In this document: piece after piece, positions 9,351-18,390 of the stretch | Position numbering within the stretch: the first letter of the stretch is position 1 | Layout of the letters: each line of letters starts with the position of its first letter | Source of the DNA: Flexivirga alba | GTDB lineage: Bacteria; Actinomycetota; Actinomycetes; Actinomycetales; Dermatophilaceae | Assembly: GCF_042661025.1 (NCBI RefSeq) | Contig: NZ_JBHSWH010000001.1 | Location: 3,100,001 to 3,164,000, forward strand | DNA: 64,000 nucleotides | Direction of reading: 5' to 3' | Program-made: the position numbers and the translations under genes | Notes under the pieces: model-generated | Told to the model about the DNA's origin: nothing | The model's input: only the letters and a program-made list of their open reading frames with translations | Database searches by the model: none

Positions 9351-10966
9351 CGTGACCTCTTCGCTGGGCTCGGTAGGGGAATGGTGGTATCTGAGTGATC
9401 GTGACGGGATGTAACCGGTTGCGGTTCTTGACGTTCCGTGTCCGGACCGTCACCGGTTAAGGAGCTGTCCAGTGGTGTGCCGAACACCGTGCGGTACACG
9501 TCGCCGCCGAAGCTGGTGGGCAGCGGCGGCGCTTCGAGCAGCTGGAAGGGGCGCTCACCGCCAGCGCCGCGTTCGGCCCGCAGAAACACCGACGGACGTG
9601 AGTCGTCGAACAGTTGCTTGGCCAGGGTGAACAGGTGCGTCACCAACAGGACGGTGACGCCGCTGTCGACCAGGGCGGTGAGCACGTCGAAGCCGATGTC
9701 GGAGGCCTCCTGCTCGTTGGTGGAGGCGAACGACTCGTTGGCCAGCAGCATCCCGCCCGGTGCTACCGCACCGGTGATCCTGCTCATCCGCTCCAGTTCC
9801 TCGTCGAACTTGCCGTGCACCATGGCGGTGTCCTCCTCACGCTTGAAGTGGGTGAAAACGCCTGTGCAGACGGCAAACCGGAACCGGTCGGCGGCCACGA
9901 ACATGCCCGCCTGAGCCATCAGCTGGGCCACTCCGACCGCCCGCAGCGTCGTGGACTTGCCGCCCCTGTTGGCGCCGGTGAACACCACCAGGCGTGCCCG
10001 GCTGGCAGCGACCGTCACCGGCACCGGTGCGCGTTCGCTCTGCACCGCAAGCGGTACATCCCGCAGCGCGGTCGCGTTCAGTTCACGGACGTCGCCCGTG
10101 CAGACGTCCGGCACGCACGTCGGTACCTCAAGCTCGCGCAAGACACCTTGCAACCGGACGCAGCCGAGGTAGAAGGCCACTTCGCGTTGCAGGCAGGTCA
10201 GGAAGCCCAGAATGTGTGTTGCCGAGGTGTCGGCGGCGTGGGAGACCTGAGTGAGGCTGCGGTCGCGGAACTCAGCGAACGCTTCCATCCCTGCCTGGTC
10301 GCGGTCGGCGATCGTGTAGGAGAACGTGGGTTTGCGCAGCCGCGGCCGCCGCCCGATCAGCCAGTTGCCCGACGTGCGCGCCAGCAGCGGCCGCATCCTG
10401 GACACCGCATCGTTTCGATCCAGCTGCGCCGACACCAGCAGGCCGTGCGCCAGTTCCAGCTCTCTCACCTGCTCTCTGGCCTCGTGCAAGTAGGGGTCAT
10501 CGAGCTGGTCGGCCAGCACGGCGCACATGCCGCGCACGGCGTCCGACCTGGCGGCCGCGCTGAGTGCGTCGGTCACCTGCCGTACCCGGGCGACCGCGTC
10601 CAGCAGTCGTTTGAGGACCTCCACGGACCGGCGCAGGGTGGATTCCGGTCGCAGTCGGAACGTGCTGCGGTAGATCTTCTTCTCATCAGCGATCGCCTCG
10701 GTGGCGATCGTGTACAGCTGCGCGAACTCGGCAGCATGGGCGATCGCGTCGGCCAGCACCGCCTGCCGGTGGCGCACGATCTGCGGTGTCGTGTCGTTGG
10801 CGGTCAGGACCTGCGCACATACCGCGTACGTCAACGCGTCCTTGCCGGCCATCGCGCTCAGCACGGTGGGCAGCTCCAGATCAGCGACCAGGTCGGCCAG
10901 CAGCGGCGGCATGCTCTCAGCGGGCGCGCCCAGGTCCCGGTCGGGAAACAGCAAGTGGGGGCGCAT
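9347..10966 (-). CDS. MutS-family ATPase A (no mismatch-recognition domain)
   Basis: 539 aa. The C-terminal ABC-type ATPase of the MutS family is clear: Walker A GANRGGKST, Walker B region GGMLLANESFASTN, and the switch/His region VLLVTHLFTL. The N-terminal 300 residues are helical and resemble the MutS core/lever (VLKRLLDAVARVRQV). There is no room for the N-terminal mismatch-binding domain, and no C-terminal Smr nuclease domain, so it is neither classical MutS nor MutS2. It overlaps its partner upstream (ATGA at 10966) and the enolase downstream (ATGA at 9347-9350). A heterodimer with ATPase B is plausible since MutS ATPases work as dimers. Confidence 0.88.
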   Translation of the reverse strand: MRPHLLFPDRDLGAPAESMPPLLADLVADLELPTVLSAMAGKDALTYAVCAQVLTANDTTPQIVRHRQAVLADAIAHAAEFAQLYTIATEAIADEKKIYRSTFRLRPESTLRRSVEVLKRLLDAVARVRQVTDALSAAARSDAVRGMCAVLADQLDDPYLHEAREQVRELELAHGLLVSAQLDRNDAVSRMRPLLARTSGNWLIGRRPRLRKPTFSYTIADRDQAGMEAFAEFRDRSLTQVSHAADTSATHILGFLTCLQREVAFYLGCVRLQGVLRELEVPTCVPDVCTGDVRELNATALRDVPLAVQSERAPVPVTVAASRARLVVFTGANRGGKSTTLRAVGVAQLMAQAGMFVAADRFRFAVCTGVFTHFKREEDTAMVHGKFDEELERMSRITGAVAPGGMLLANESFASTNEQEASDIGFDVLTALVDSGVTVLLVTHLFTLAKQLFDDSRPSVFLRAERGAGGERPFQLLEAPPLPTSFGGDVYRTVFGTPLDSSLTGDGPDTERQEPQPVTSRHDHSDTTIPLPSPAKRSR

Positions 10967-12498
10967 CAGCTGACCGCCTGACGAATGTCGTCATACGTCA
11001 GCTGATGGCGGCGCGCGATCGCAGCCGCGTGCACCTTGCCGTCCGCACGTTTGCGCACCACCTTGAACGTGCGCACCGCGTCGTCGTCGGGATCGGTGGT
11101 GCTCATCATGCTCACCACGTGCTGGTCCAGTCGGGTCAGCCCGTCCACGAAGGTCACGTACACGCCGAGGGCACCGGTGTCGATCACCTGCCGCAAGATC
11201 GTCGCGCCCAGCACGTAGGCATCGGCCAGGGACGTCGAGCCGAACGTCTCGTTGAAAACGATGACGCTGTCGCCGGTCGCGTTCTCCAACAGTGCTCTGG
11301 CGCGGCGCAGTTCGTCCTCCAGCTTGCCCGCCAGGGTTTCGATGCTCTCGGCCCGCTCGAAATGCGTGTAGACCGCGTCCGGCAGGAACAGTGCCGCTTG
11401 TGCGGCCGGAACCGGTAACCCGAGGGAGGCCAGGTAGTGCAGTTGCCCGAACATCCTGGCGGTGGTGGTCTTGCCGCCCTGGTTCGGCCCGGAGATCGCC
11501 AGGATCTGCTCGGGTGGGGTTAACTCGAAATCATTGGTCACACACCGCTGTTCGTCGGTGGCGCGCTGGTTCGCCAGCGCGACATCGCAGCCGGCGACGA
11601 CCCGCTCGGCGCGATTGTCACGAGACAGCCGGGGCAGCGTCCACCGCACGCCGGCCGGCTTCAACACGCGCATGAAATCCAGCCAGTGCACGTAGAAGGC
11701 TGCCTCGCGTTCAGCGTCCAGCCACCACTGGGGAAGGAAACCGGCATGCGCGCGATGGAAGGCCGCAACATCGGTGAACAGGGTCGGGAACAGTTGGCCG
11801 AGCAGGTGCAGCACCGCCGCCTCGACACGATCCAGCTGGTGCGCGCTCCGGCCCTGGTCCTGATCCTCGATCCGGCCGGGAGCCGCGAACCGCGCGAACG
11901 TCTCCAGCACCGAACCGGCGAAATCCGGTTCGTCACCGGGCGGTGCGACGATGATCTTGCCCGCGTGGGTGTGGACCACGAACCGTAGGTCGTCCAGCCC
12001 CTGCTCCAGCCGCGCGGCTTCGTCCCGCAGCGCCGCGAACTCGGCACTGCGTCGGTATTCGGTCAATCGATCGCGCAACCCGAGCAGCCCGGCCGAATGC
12101 ACCGGTGCCGCATCCAAGCCGTTGCTCGCCGCGACCACCGCCGCGCAATGGGCGGACACGGCACCCAGGAACCACCGGTCTGCCTGCAACGCGTCATACA
12201 GCTTCTCGGCCAGCCGCTCCCGCACGGCCGCGGCATCGGTCACGAACGACCGGATCACATCCGCCGTGGCAGCGGCTTCGAGATCGCTGAAAACCGCATG
12301 CCGGTGACCGACCACGGCCAAGTCGTCACTCGGGCACTCGAAGAACTCATCGAACCGGTACTGCTCGGCACCCGCGCAGATCGACGCGAACACCTGGTCC
12401 AAGTTCAGATCGCCCAGGGTGCCCTCGGGCGGGCGGCGATCAAGCTCAGCCGCGCCAGGCGGCAATGGATAAAGCAGCGTAGAGCGATTGCGGAGCAT
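10966..12498 (-). CDS. MutS-family ATPase B (no mismatch-recognition domain)
   Basis: 510 aa, first gene of the MutS-MutS-enolase operon. Walker A is GPNQGGKTT, Walker B DSVIVFNETFGSTS, with YVTFVDGLTRLD in the switch position where most MutS proteins have TH. The lack of that His suggests altered ATPase cycling. The N-terminal helices match the MutS lever/core only, as in its partner. The C-terminus continues about 60 residues past the ATPase (KVVRKRADGKVHAAAIARRH). The ATG at 12498 has a good Shine-Dalgarno (AAGGTGAG, 8 bases away) that lies inside an inverted repeat. Confidence 0.86.
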   Translation of the reverse strand: MLRNRSTLLYPLPPGAAELDRRPPEGTLGDLNLDQVFASICAGAEQYRFDEFFECPSDDLAVVGHRHAVFSDLEAAATADVIRSFVTDAAAVRERLAEKLYDALQADRWFLGAVSAHCAAVVAASNGLDAAPVHSAGLLGLRDRLTEYRRSAEFAALRDEAARLEQGLDDLRFVVHTHAGKIIVAPPGDEPDFAGSVLETFARFAAPGRIEDQDQGRSAHQLDRVEAAVLHLLGQLFPTLFTDVAAFHRAHAGFLPQWWLDAEREAAFYVHWLDFMRVLKPAGVRWTLPRLSRDNRAERVVAGCDVALANQRATDEQRCVTNDFELTPPEQILAISGPNQGGKTTTARMFGQLHYLASLGLPVPAAQAALFLPDAVYTHFERAESIETLAGKLEDELRRARALLENATGDSVIVFNETFGSTSLADAYVLGATILRQVIDTGALGVYVTFVDGLTRLDQHVVSMMSTTDPDDDAVRTFKVVRKRADGKVHAAAIARRHQLTYDDIRQAVS

Positions 12499-12508
12499 GG
12501 GCGTAGCT

Positions 12509-12531
12509 CACCTTCGTATCGATCGAAGGTG
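12509..12531 (-). promoter_or_regulatory. Hairpin covering the ribosome-binding site of the MutS-MutS-enolase operon
   Basis: Perfect 8-base inverted repeat CACCTTCG / CGAAGGTG with a 7-base spacer. On the minus-strand transcript the right arm contains most of the Shine-Dalgarno AAGGTGAG that serves the ATG at 12498. A stem would therefore mask translation start. It could also be an operator. Direct sequence observation; the function is inferred. Confidence 0.5.
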
Positions 12532-12988
12532 CCATCAGCCACGAGGGCGGTTTGCGAAACTTCGCCGGCGGACTCCATCGCCGCCTTCACTGTAATGCAT
12601 GAAATGCAGCGTGGCACCCACCGCTCACTCGGCCGTGTCTCTTCTCAACACGGCGATGCAGCTCGCCGTGAGTGCGCGGTCGCCGGTGCCTGCATGACGC
12701 GGATAGCGCTGCTGGTCCATGCAGACAGCGTGTAAAGGGAGGTGCAGAAAAGCATCAATGGCCAGCGGCCGTGGTGCTTCACACATCTCGTGTTCACCTG
12801 CTCGAAGCTTGCGCAAAATGGTCTTCGCCGGGCAGTGAACGAACCTCCGGGCAAGCGTGAAACCCGGTTACGAGCCGCATCAGTCGACCTTAATGTCACC
12901 CCGGTTGGATTGCAGATCGGCGACTCCAGTGATTCGTTCTCTCGCGGACGCAGTTCACTCCCGTGCGAGTGTTGTCGACCGGGGACTT
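12532..12988. other. Non-coding stretch between the MutS operon and the MFS gene
   Basis: About 457 bases upstream of the minus-strand MutS operon and downstream of the minus-strand MFS gene. It should contain the promoter of the MutS operon and the end of the MFS transcript. Small open frames exist on both strands but have no ribosome-binding site or recognisable protein character. A GGGGACTT half-site near 12976 resembles half of a DosR box but lacks the partner half and faces no gene start. Confidence 0.5.
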
Positions 12989-14212
12989 CTAACCATTGCC
13001 CGCTGCGGCCAACCGTCGGCGAGTCAGCACCAGCAATGGGAGGGCGGCGAGCTGGACGAGGGCGGAGATCACGGCCAGCGCCATTAGGGACGTGTCGTAA
13101 AGCACGCCGAGCAGGACGCTGCCGGCGAACCACGCGACGCCGAATCCGGTGTCGAACAGCCCGAAGGCCGAGGCGCGCCGGTCGGCGGGCACGATGGTGG
13201 TTAGCACTGCCTTGATGATCGACTCCTGCGCGGCCATACCCAGACCCCAGGCAAGGATCCCGATCACGGCCAGCGGCAAGCTGCCGAGGAAGACCAGCGG
13301 TGCGTATGCGGCGGTCAGGACCGTCACGACGAGCACGGACCGCAGACCGACCCGGTCGAACACCTTGCCCAGGACCAGTGCGGCCACTGCTTCGGCGGCC
13401 ATTGCCACGGCATACAGCACCGGTGCGACCGTGGAACCGACCATGCGCTCTTCGCTGAAATGCAAGGCGATCAGCGGCCAGTCGGCGTAGCCGACCGCGA
13501 TCAAGCCCATGGCGGCCAGGTAGAGCCAGAACGCCGGCGGGCGCGGTGCGCTGTCGGTCGGCGGGGCGGGTGCCTCAGACTCCAGGTCCGCGGGGTTGGG
13601 GAACTGCCGCCAGGTGAACACCAACGAGAGCAGGGTCAGTGCGGCGGGGATGCCGAGCCAGGCGAAGGCAGACCGGTCACTTCCGTGCAACCACAGGACA
13701 AAGCTGACCACCAGCGGGCCGACCATCGCGCCACCGGCATCGAGCGCCTCGCGCACGCCGAACGCCCAGCCGCCGCCGAGTCGGTGTGCCGCGTGTGCGG
13801 TCATCGCGTCCCGGGTCGGGATGCGGATCGCCCGCCCGGCCCGTTCTGTGACGATCAGGGCCGCGGCGACCGGCCAGTTGCCGGATATCGCGAGCAATGG
13901 CACCACGGCCATCTGCAGGGTGTACCCAAAGAACGCGATCGCCCAATACCTGCCCGTGCGATCGGCCGCCCGCCCCGCGAACCAACGCAACCCGTAGCCG
14001 AGCAGCTCGCCGCCCCCGGCGACGACCGAGACGACCAGGCCGCTGGCCCCCAGCGAACCGAGGAAGGGACCGGTGATGCTGCGGGCGCCCTCGTGCGTCA
14101 TGTCAGAGAAGGCGCTGACGACCCCGATCAGCAGCACGAACCGCAACGCGGCGCGCCGGGCCAGCAATGGATGCGGACGAATAGGCACCGGCCGATCGGC
14201 GGGATCCTGCAC
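12989..14212 (-). CDS. MFS transporter
   Basis: 407 aa with about twelve hydrophobic segments and MFS signatures: GRAADRTGRYWAI in loop 2-3, the repeat loop KVFDRVGLRS in the second half, and the cytoplasmic segment ERAGRAIRIPTRDAMTAHAA. The latter resembles drug/metabolite efflux MFS proteins with a GKAIRTPARDA-type loop. GTG 14212 was chosen because GGAGGT sits 6 bases upstream; ATG 14233 and a longer frame to 14326 lack such a site. Substrate unknown. It is monocistronic and divergent from the PAP2 gene. Confidence 0.85.
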   Translation of the reverse strand: MQDPADRPVPIRPHPLLARRAALRFVLLIGVVSAFSDMTHEGARSITGPFLGSLGASGLVVSVVAGGGELLGYGLRWFAGRAADRTGRYWAIAFFGYTLQMAVVPLLAISGNWPVAAALIVTERAGRAIRIPTRDAMTAHAAHRLGGGWAFGVREALDAGGAMVGPLVVSFVLWLHGSDRSAFAWLGIPAALTLLSLVFTWRQFPNPADLESEAPAPPTDSAPRPPAFWLYLAAMGLIAVGYADWPLIALHFSEERMVGSTVAPVLYAVAMAAEAVAALVLGKVFDRVGLRSVLVVTVLTAAYAPLVFLGSLPLAVIGILAWGLGMAAQESIIKAVLTTIVPADRRASAFGLFDTGFGVAWFAGSVLLGVLYDTSLMALAVISALVQLAALPLLVLTRRRLAAAGNG

Positions 14213-14437
14213 GGTGGCACCTCCGCACTCCATGCGGCGCACGATCGCACGCCGCCGGTTCGAAGGTAGCGCTCCCGACCCGGGAACGGTGGCAACGTCG
14301 TCATGCGCACCGCAGCCGTTCACCACGAGCTCTCAGGACCCTCTCAGCCAGGAAAGGATTAGCTGGCAGCTCGACGCGCCCAGTCGGGCACACCGAACGA
14401 AAGGCCACACCTACCCATGGTTTCGGAAGCACTGACG

Positions 14438-15049
14438 ATGTCGACGTACGACGGGGCGCGCATCGACGGTTCGCTCTTCCGGGACGTCACCCAGTTCGCG
14501 CGACACACCCACTGGCTCAACGCGGCCGCGGAAGCCTGGACCACCTACAGCATCGGCCTGTTCGTCATCTTGCTGCTGGTGGGCTGGTGGATTTCCCGCC
14601 CGCACGGGGACCGGCAGATGACGGCGGCCCTGGTCGCACCAATCGGTGTCGCAGTGGCATTCCTGGTGACCGAAGTGATCAAGAACCAGATCGGCGAGCT
14701 GCGCCCCTGCCGCTCCGTACCACACGCGTTCATCGTCGAAACGTGCCCTGCACCAACGGATTACGCCATGCCGAGCGGACACACCACGTTCGCAGCCGCT
14801 GTCGCGGTCGCACTCTTCTTCGTGAACCGACGACTCGGCGTCATCGCCGCACTACTGGCGATCCTCGAAGCCATTAGCCGGGTATATGTCGGCGCGCACT
14901 ACCCGCACGACGTCATCGCCGCCATGGTCGTCGCGGTGGTCGTCGTGCCGATCACGAGTCCGCTGCTGTCTCGTCTCCTGCAACGGGTCGTCGGCAGAGC
15001 ACGTCGCGGATCCTTGCATGGGCTGCTATCAACCCGCGGCGTCGGCTGA
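14438..15049 (+). CDS. PAP2-family membrane phosphatase
   Basis: 203 aa from ATG 14438 (GGAAG nine bases upstream; ATG 14417 is in frame but has no ribosome site). It carries all three PAP2 motifs: KNQIGELRP, MPSGHTTFA and SRVYVGAHYPHDV, embedded in about five membrane helices. The family includes undecaprenyl-diphosphate phosphatases (BcrC-type) and lipid phosphatases; the active site faces the outside of the membrane. Likely a role in undecaprenyl carrier or phospholipid recycling. It is divergent from the MFS gene; the accessory region starts just downstream. Confidence 0.87.
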   Translation: MSTYDGARIDGSLFRDVTQFARHTHWLNAAAEAWTTYSIGLFVILLLVGWWISRPHGDRQMTAALVAPIGVAVAFLVTEVIKNQIGELRPCRSVPHAFIVETCPAPTDYAMPSGHTTFAAAVAVALFFVNRRLGVIAALLAILEAISRVYVGAHYPHDVIAAMVVAVVVVPITSPLLSRLLQRVVGRARRGSLHGLLSTRGVG

Positions 15050-15269
15050 GGACGCCGAACGGGATCACGCACCACAGCTGACGGCACTGGACCGCCACGA
15101 ATTCCAGGCCCGGGTAAAGCTGAGTCCGGCTTTGCACGGTGCTTCCTTTCGCGGCGACGTAGTCGGGTATCGGGCCTATAGCAGTTCGCGAGGCGTCTGC
15201 GGGCATCATCACCTCGGCAGAGCCTGTCATCGGTGTGACGGCACCTCGCAGGCAGCCCAAGGTGCCGCC

Positions 15270-15425
15270 GGCCCACTGCCGCCAGCGGTCCGCGGTGCTG
15301 GTGGCGATACCGAGCAGGCCTGCCAGGACCGCGGGCGGCAACTCACGGGCCAGGGTCAGCAAGGTCGTGTTGCGGGCGTGGCGGCAACGGATCCCTGCCT
15401 GGCGCCGTTCGCTGATGAGTCTCAA
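15270..15425 (-). pseudogene. Remnant of the C-terminus of a tyrosine-recombinase-like protein
   Basis: The minus-strand frame starting just after a TGA encodes about 50 residues (QAGIRCRHARNTTLLTLARE, ELPPAVLAGLLGIA, TADRWRQWAGG) that match the conserved tail of a group of actinobacterial integrase/recombinase proteins, as I remember that family. Nothing upstream on this strand continues the domain, and the frame runs on into non-matching sequence. A decayed mobility gene at the edge of the accessory region is the simplest reading. A database search with these residues would settle it. Confidence 0.45.
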
Positions 15426-15669
15426 TTCGAGTTGTTTCTCGGGTCACGCCCGGGAAACAGCCACCGGGTCGCTCGTGTTGTCGAAGCTGCAGGCACGAGT
15501 CCTGCCCTCGCTCGCACCTGTGATCGGCCGCAGCGACGACTCGGCGTCGGACGCAGCGACGACTCGGCGTCGGACGCTGCCTGACCGGTTGACCGCCGCA
15601 GGCGCCAAGACCGTCTTAGGGAGATGACCAAGGCCGACCCGCCTCACGGCGACCACAGGAGAGCGATCC
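15426..15669. other. Gene-poor stretch at the left edge of the accessory region
   Basis: Together with 15050-15269 this leaves about 600 bases without an intact gene after the PAP2 stop. Apart from the recombinase remnant and a 23-base tandem repeat, nothing is recognisable. No tRNA or clear attachment site was found here. Confidence 0.5.
15529..15574. repeat. Two tandem copies of a 23-base unit
   Basis: Two perfect, adjacent copies (15529-15551 and 15552-15574) starting CGCAGCGACGACTCGG. A third partial unit (CGC) follows. It may be replication slippage in a decaying region. Confidence 0.85.
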
Positions 15670-15810
15670 ATGCCGAACGACACAGACAAAGACGATGCAC
15701 CCAACGCGCAGGCCCCGGAGTACGACGCGGTAATCAGTCGGCTCGGCGCAACCCCGTACCGACCGCGCGTTCGCCTGGCCTGTTCAACCCGCTGGACCCG
15801 AGACGGCTGA
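15670..15810 (+). CDS. Small hypothetical protein, possibly frameshifted
   Basis: 46 aa (starts MPNDTDKDDAPNAQAPEY) behind a good AGGAG ribosome site 7 bases upstream. The first 35 residues are acidic and protein-like; the tail RLACSTRWTRDG looks like a wrong frame, while another frame across the same bases reads GLFNPLDPRRLTIAG. This suggests a single-base error near 15770. No family recognised. Confidence 0.4.
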   Translation: MPNDTDKDDAPNAQAPEYDAVISRLGATPYRPRVRLACSTRWTRDG

Positions 15811-16143
15811 CCATCGCGGGCTGACCCCGGCCGACGCCGGCCGAGTACGCCGCGATGCGGAAGGGGACGTCGCAGGGGAGGGCCACCTTCCCGGGCGGAC
15901 TGCTGCGACACGACCGGACCTGCGCGGACTCCGCGTCACCGGGTCCAGGTCGGAGGCCGGCCGGATCCGCATCGTTCTGGTCGAGCTCGGAATCTGCCCG
16001 CCGCTGCCGGAGCTGCCGAAGGCTTGACGGTGTGGACCTCTGACGCACCGGGCAAGGGTGACCGCCAGAACACGGCATCTGACCTTGGGGAGAGTGAGGA
16101 GCCCGCAGCCGGCGGGCCACGAGCCCGAGCGGAGAACATCGAC
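15811..16143. other. Unresolved stretch, several open frames, no clear gene
   Basis: About 330 bases where two plus-strand frames show local protein character (one containing TPAEYAAMRKGTSQG, another RIRIVLVELG), but no start, ribosome site and stop fit together. It may be the broken remainder of the preceding small gene. Confidence 0.4.
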
Positions 16144-16284
16144 GTGTGCAGCAGTGAGACCCCCTCTGACACCGCACGGATACGCGATCACCTCCAGGCG
16201 GCCGATGACGAGCTCAGCGGCCTCCTGAGGAGCTTCCTGGACGAGCTCGCCGACCGCGGCGACGCCGAGGAGGACCCGAAATGA
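16144..16284 (+). CDS. Small acidic hypothetical protein
   Basis: 46 aa from GTG 16144 (GGAGA about 8 bases upstream), or longer from TTG 16024. The C-terminal 35 residues are helical and acidic (IRDHLQAADDELSGLLRSFL, ADRGDAEEDPK). The stop overlaps the start of the next gene (AAATGA), which argues that it is translated. Function unknown. Confidence 0.5.
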   Translation: MCSSETPSDTARIRDHLQAADDELSGLLRSFLDELADRGDAEEDPK

Positions 16285-17006
16285 GCATCGACCTCGACGT
16301 GGCGGTCGACCAGCTGCACGGCACGCACCGCGACATGCACGCCGCCATCGGTCTCATCGAAGAACTGCGCGATGCGGCGCGGTCGATCCGGCGGCTCTTG
16401 GACGACGCGACCGCGGATGCCGTGAAGACCCACATCGTCGACGAACCCATGGCCTCGGGGTACATGCGCAATGTCGCACAGCAGATGGAGCAACTCGCCG
16501 GCCGATGCGCCCTCACCGAGGCAATCGGAACCGACCTCGGTGCCTACCTGGAGCACGCCACCCACCGGGTCGACCGGGCCAAGGAGGCTCTCGACGCGGT
16601 CGACCTTGCCGCAGCATCTACAGACGACGTGAAGCTCGCCAGTCGAACTCGGGCACGGCTGGACGGGGTCAGCGACCTGCTCGAGATGGCACAACCTGCT
16701 GCGGCAGCCGCCGCCGGGCACCTCACGGCGGTAAAGAACATCGCCTTGCAGCGGATGAACGTGGACACGACCCTCGGGTCACGTGTCAGCGTCGACCAGG
16801 GCCTCAGTGCCGCCACGGACGTACTGGCGCGCACCGAAACCCGCCTCCAGCAGCTGGGCGATCTGCTCGACCACAGTGACCGAGGCACCCGACGGTCCCT
16901 GCACGAGGCGGACGAGGTCACCCAGAACGCGCACCGCCGCCTGACAGCGCACCGACCGATTCCGGCCGGCGAACCGGCCCCGGCAATGCACGGGCCACGC
17001 CGATAG
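16281..17006 (+). CDS. Hypothetical helical protein
   Basis: 241 aa, almost wholly predicted helix, with leucine/alanine heptad character (RSIRRLLDDATADAVK, VDRAKEALDAVDLA, ARTETRLQQLGDLLDHSD). No signal peptide, membrane segment or known domain. It is the most intact gene of the left part of the accessory region and is coupled to the small acidic protein before it. Similar helical proteins occur in actinobacterial integrated elements, but no specific family is recognised. Confidence 0.65.
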   Translation: MSIDLDVAVDQLHGTHRDMHAAIGLIEELRDAARSIRRLLDDATADAVKTHIVDEPMASGYMRNVAQQMEQLAGRCALTEAIGTDLGAYLEHATHRVDRAKEALDAVDLAAASTDDVKLASRTRARLDGVSDLLEMAQPAAAAAAGHLTAVKNIALQRMNVDTTLGSRVSVDQGLSAATDVLARTETRLQQLGDLLDHSDRGTRRSLHEADEVTQNAHRRLTAHRPIPAGEPAPAMHGPRR

Positions 17007-17044
17007 CCCCTTCCCCTCTCGAAGGGCCGACATAGGAGCCAGTG

Positions 17045-17332
17045 ATGACCCACGACCTCTCCGATCTTGCCGAGACTCTCTAGGTCACCGGCGACCCGTC
17101 GCCAGCAGACCCCAGCTTCCACTGGCACTCGGGGGTAGTAGCCCGCGGCTGGGAGCAGCCGCGACTCGACGGCGTGAACGGCGGCTGGGCCGCGGAGACC
17201 TTCTGCGCACCCGAGCTGGTCCGGGAGATGGACCGCGAGAACCAGGAACGCGCCCGCGAGGCGCAACGGCGACGCCTGCTGCACGACATACCCGGAGCCG
17301 GCGACCACGCAGGGCCCGCACCGCGCAGGTAG
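17045..17332 (+). pseudogene. Small gene interrupted by an in-frame amber codon
   Basis: ATG 17045 has a good AGGAG 6 bases upstream. Twelve codons follow (MTHDLSDLAETL), then TAG at 17081-17083, and the same frame continues open with normal codon use for 82 more codons to TAG at 17330 (DPSFHWHSGVVARGWEQP, NGGWAAETFCAPELVREM, ENQERAREAQRRRLL). Either a nonsense mutation, a base-call error or a real read-through. The protein family is not recognised. Confidence 0.5.
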
Positions 17333-17418
17333 CAGCAGCCTGATTTCCTGCGCGGTGGCCGCCAGGGCGACCGCAATCCCCTTCGGGAAGGCACCAGACC
17401 TGACGGAGGTGCCCGGGG

Positions 17419-18358
17419 ATGAGTTACCGCACCAAGGCCGACGAGGTGGCCTACCAGCGCGATCGTGCGCGCGGCCGGGCCCTGCTACGCGCCGGCCGAA
17501 CCGGTCCGCCGCAAGCTTCAGCAGTTCCTCGACGCCGACGTGCCGGTACGAGCGCTGAGCCGTAGCAGCGGACTGAGTGCCCCGGCCCTGCGCGCGATCG
17601 TCGACGGAGACCGGGATGTCGTACAGCGCCGCACCGCCGAGCACGTGTCTCGGCTGACACTCACCGGCGTTTACGAGCAGCAGCAGTCCGGGCACGTACC
17701 CAAGGTCGGTGCGGTCCGCCGCGTGCAGGCGCTGATGGCCATCGGCTGGACCCGAGACCACATCACCGAGGCTGGCGCCACCAGCCTGCCCAGGGTTCTC
17801 AGCGGCCCCGGGAACCTGATCACGCTGGAGAAGTGGCGAGAGATCAAGGACGTCTACGACCAGCTGAGCATGACGCCGGGGCCCTCGCCGGAAACCAAGG
17901 GTCATGCCAGAAGCCGCGGGTATGCCCCACCGCTGGCCTGGGACGACAGCACCATCGACAACCCACATGCTCGCCCACACATCGACGTGCCGGTCGCCGC
18001 CGGAGCCGAAACCATCGACATGGTCGCCGTCGACCGTGCGATCGCCCGCACCGGCGCCGCCACGAACCTGACCCCTGCCGAACGGATCGAAGTCGTGCGA
18101 GGCATGGCAGCCGGCGGGGCGTCGGACCCACAGATCGGCCAGCACCTGGACGTCGTCGACCGCACCATCCTGCGCACCCGACACCGCCACGACATCCCTA
18201 CCTTGCGACGTGCCCAACCAGACCGTGACGAGCCTGACTGGGACTGTCTGGAAGCACGCGCCATTACCGCCGCCGCTGGCAACTGGTCAGCCGGCCCCGA
18301 CAAGACCGCCATCACATCAGTCCCGGCCCGTCCGGCCGGCACCGCCATCGGACGGTAG
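17419..18358 (+). pseudogene. Helix-turn-helix protein with shifted N-terminal frame
   Basis: ATG 17419 follows GGAGGT with 8 bases spacing and encodes MSYRTKADEVAYQRDRARGR..., which then runs out of frame near 17495. The body continues in another frame from about 17490 to 18358: EPVRRKLQQFLDADVPVRAL, SRSSGLSAPALRAIVDG (helix-turn-helix), a second putative HTH at RIEVVRGMAAGGASDPQIGQ, and a C-terminal tail. The two parts join if one base is extra (or two missing). GTG 17465 is an alternative start that would give a 297-aa intact protein. HTH proteins of this layout are common in actinobacterial phages and integrative elements. Confidence 0.55.
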
Positions 18359-18390
18359 GCGCCGACGGTCGTCGATAGGGAGAAACAGAC

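Noticed and set aside
12976..12996. Half of a DosR-like box (GGGGACTT)
   Set aside because: No second half-site and it lies at the 3' end of the MFS gene, not before a start.
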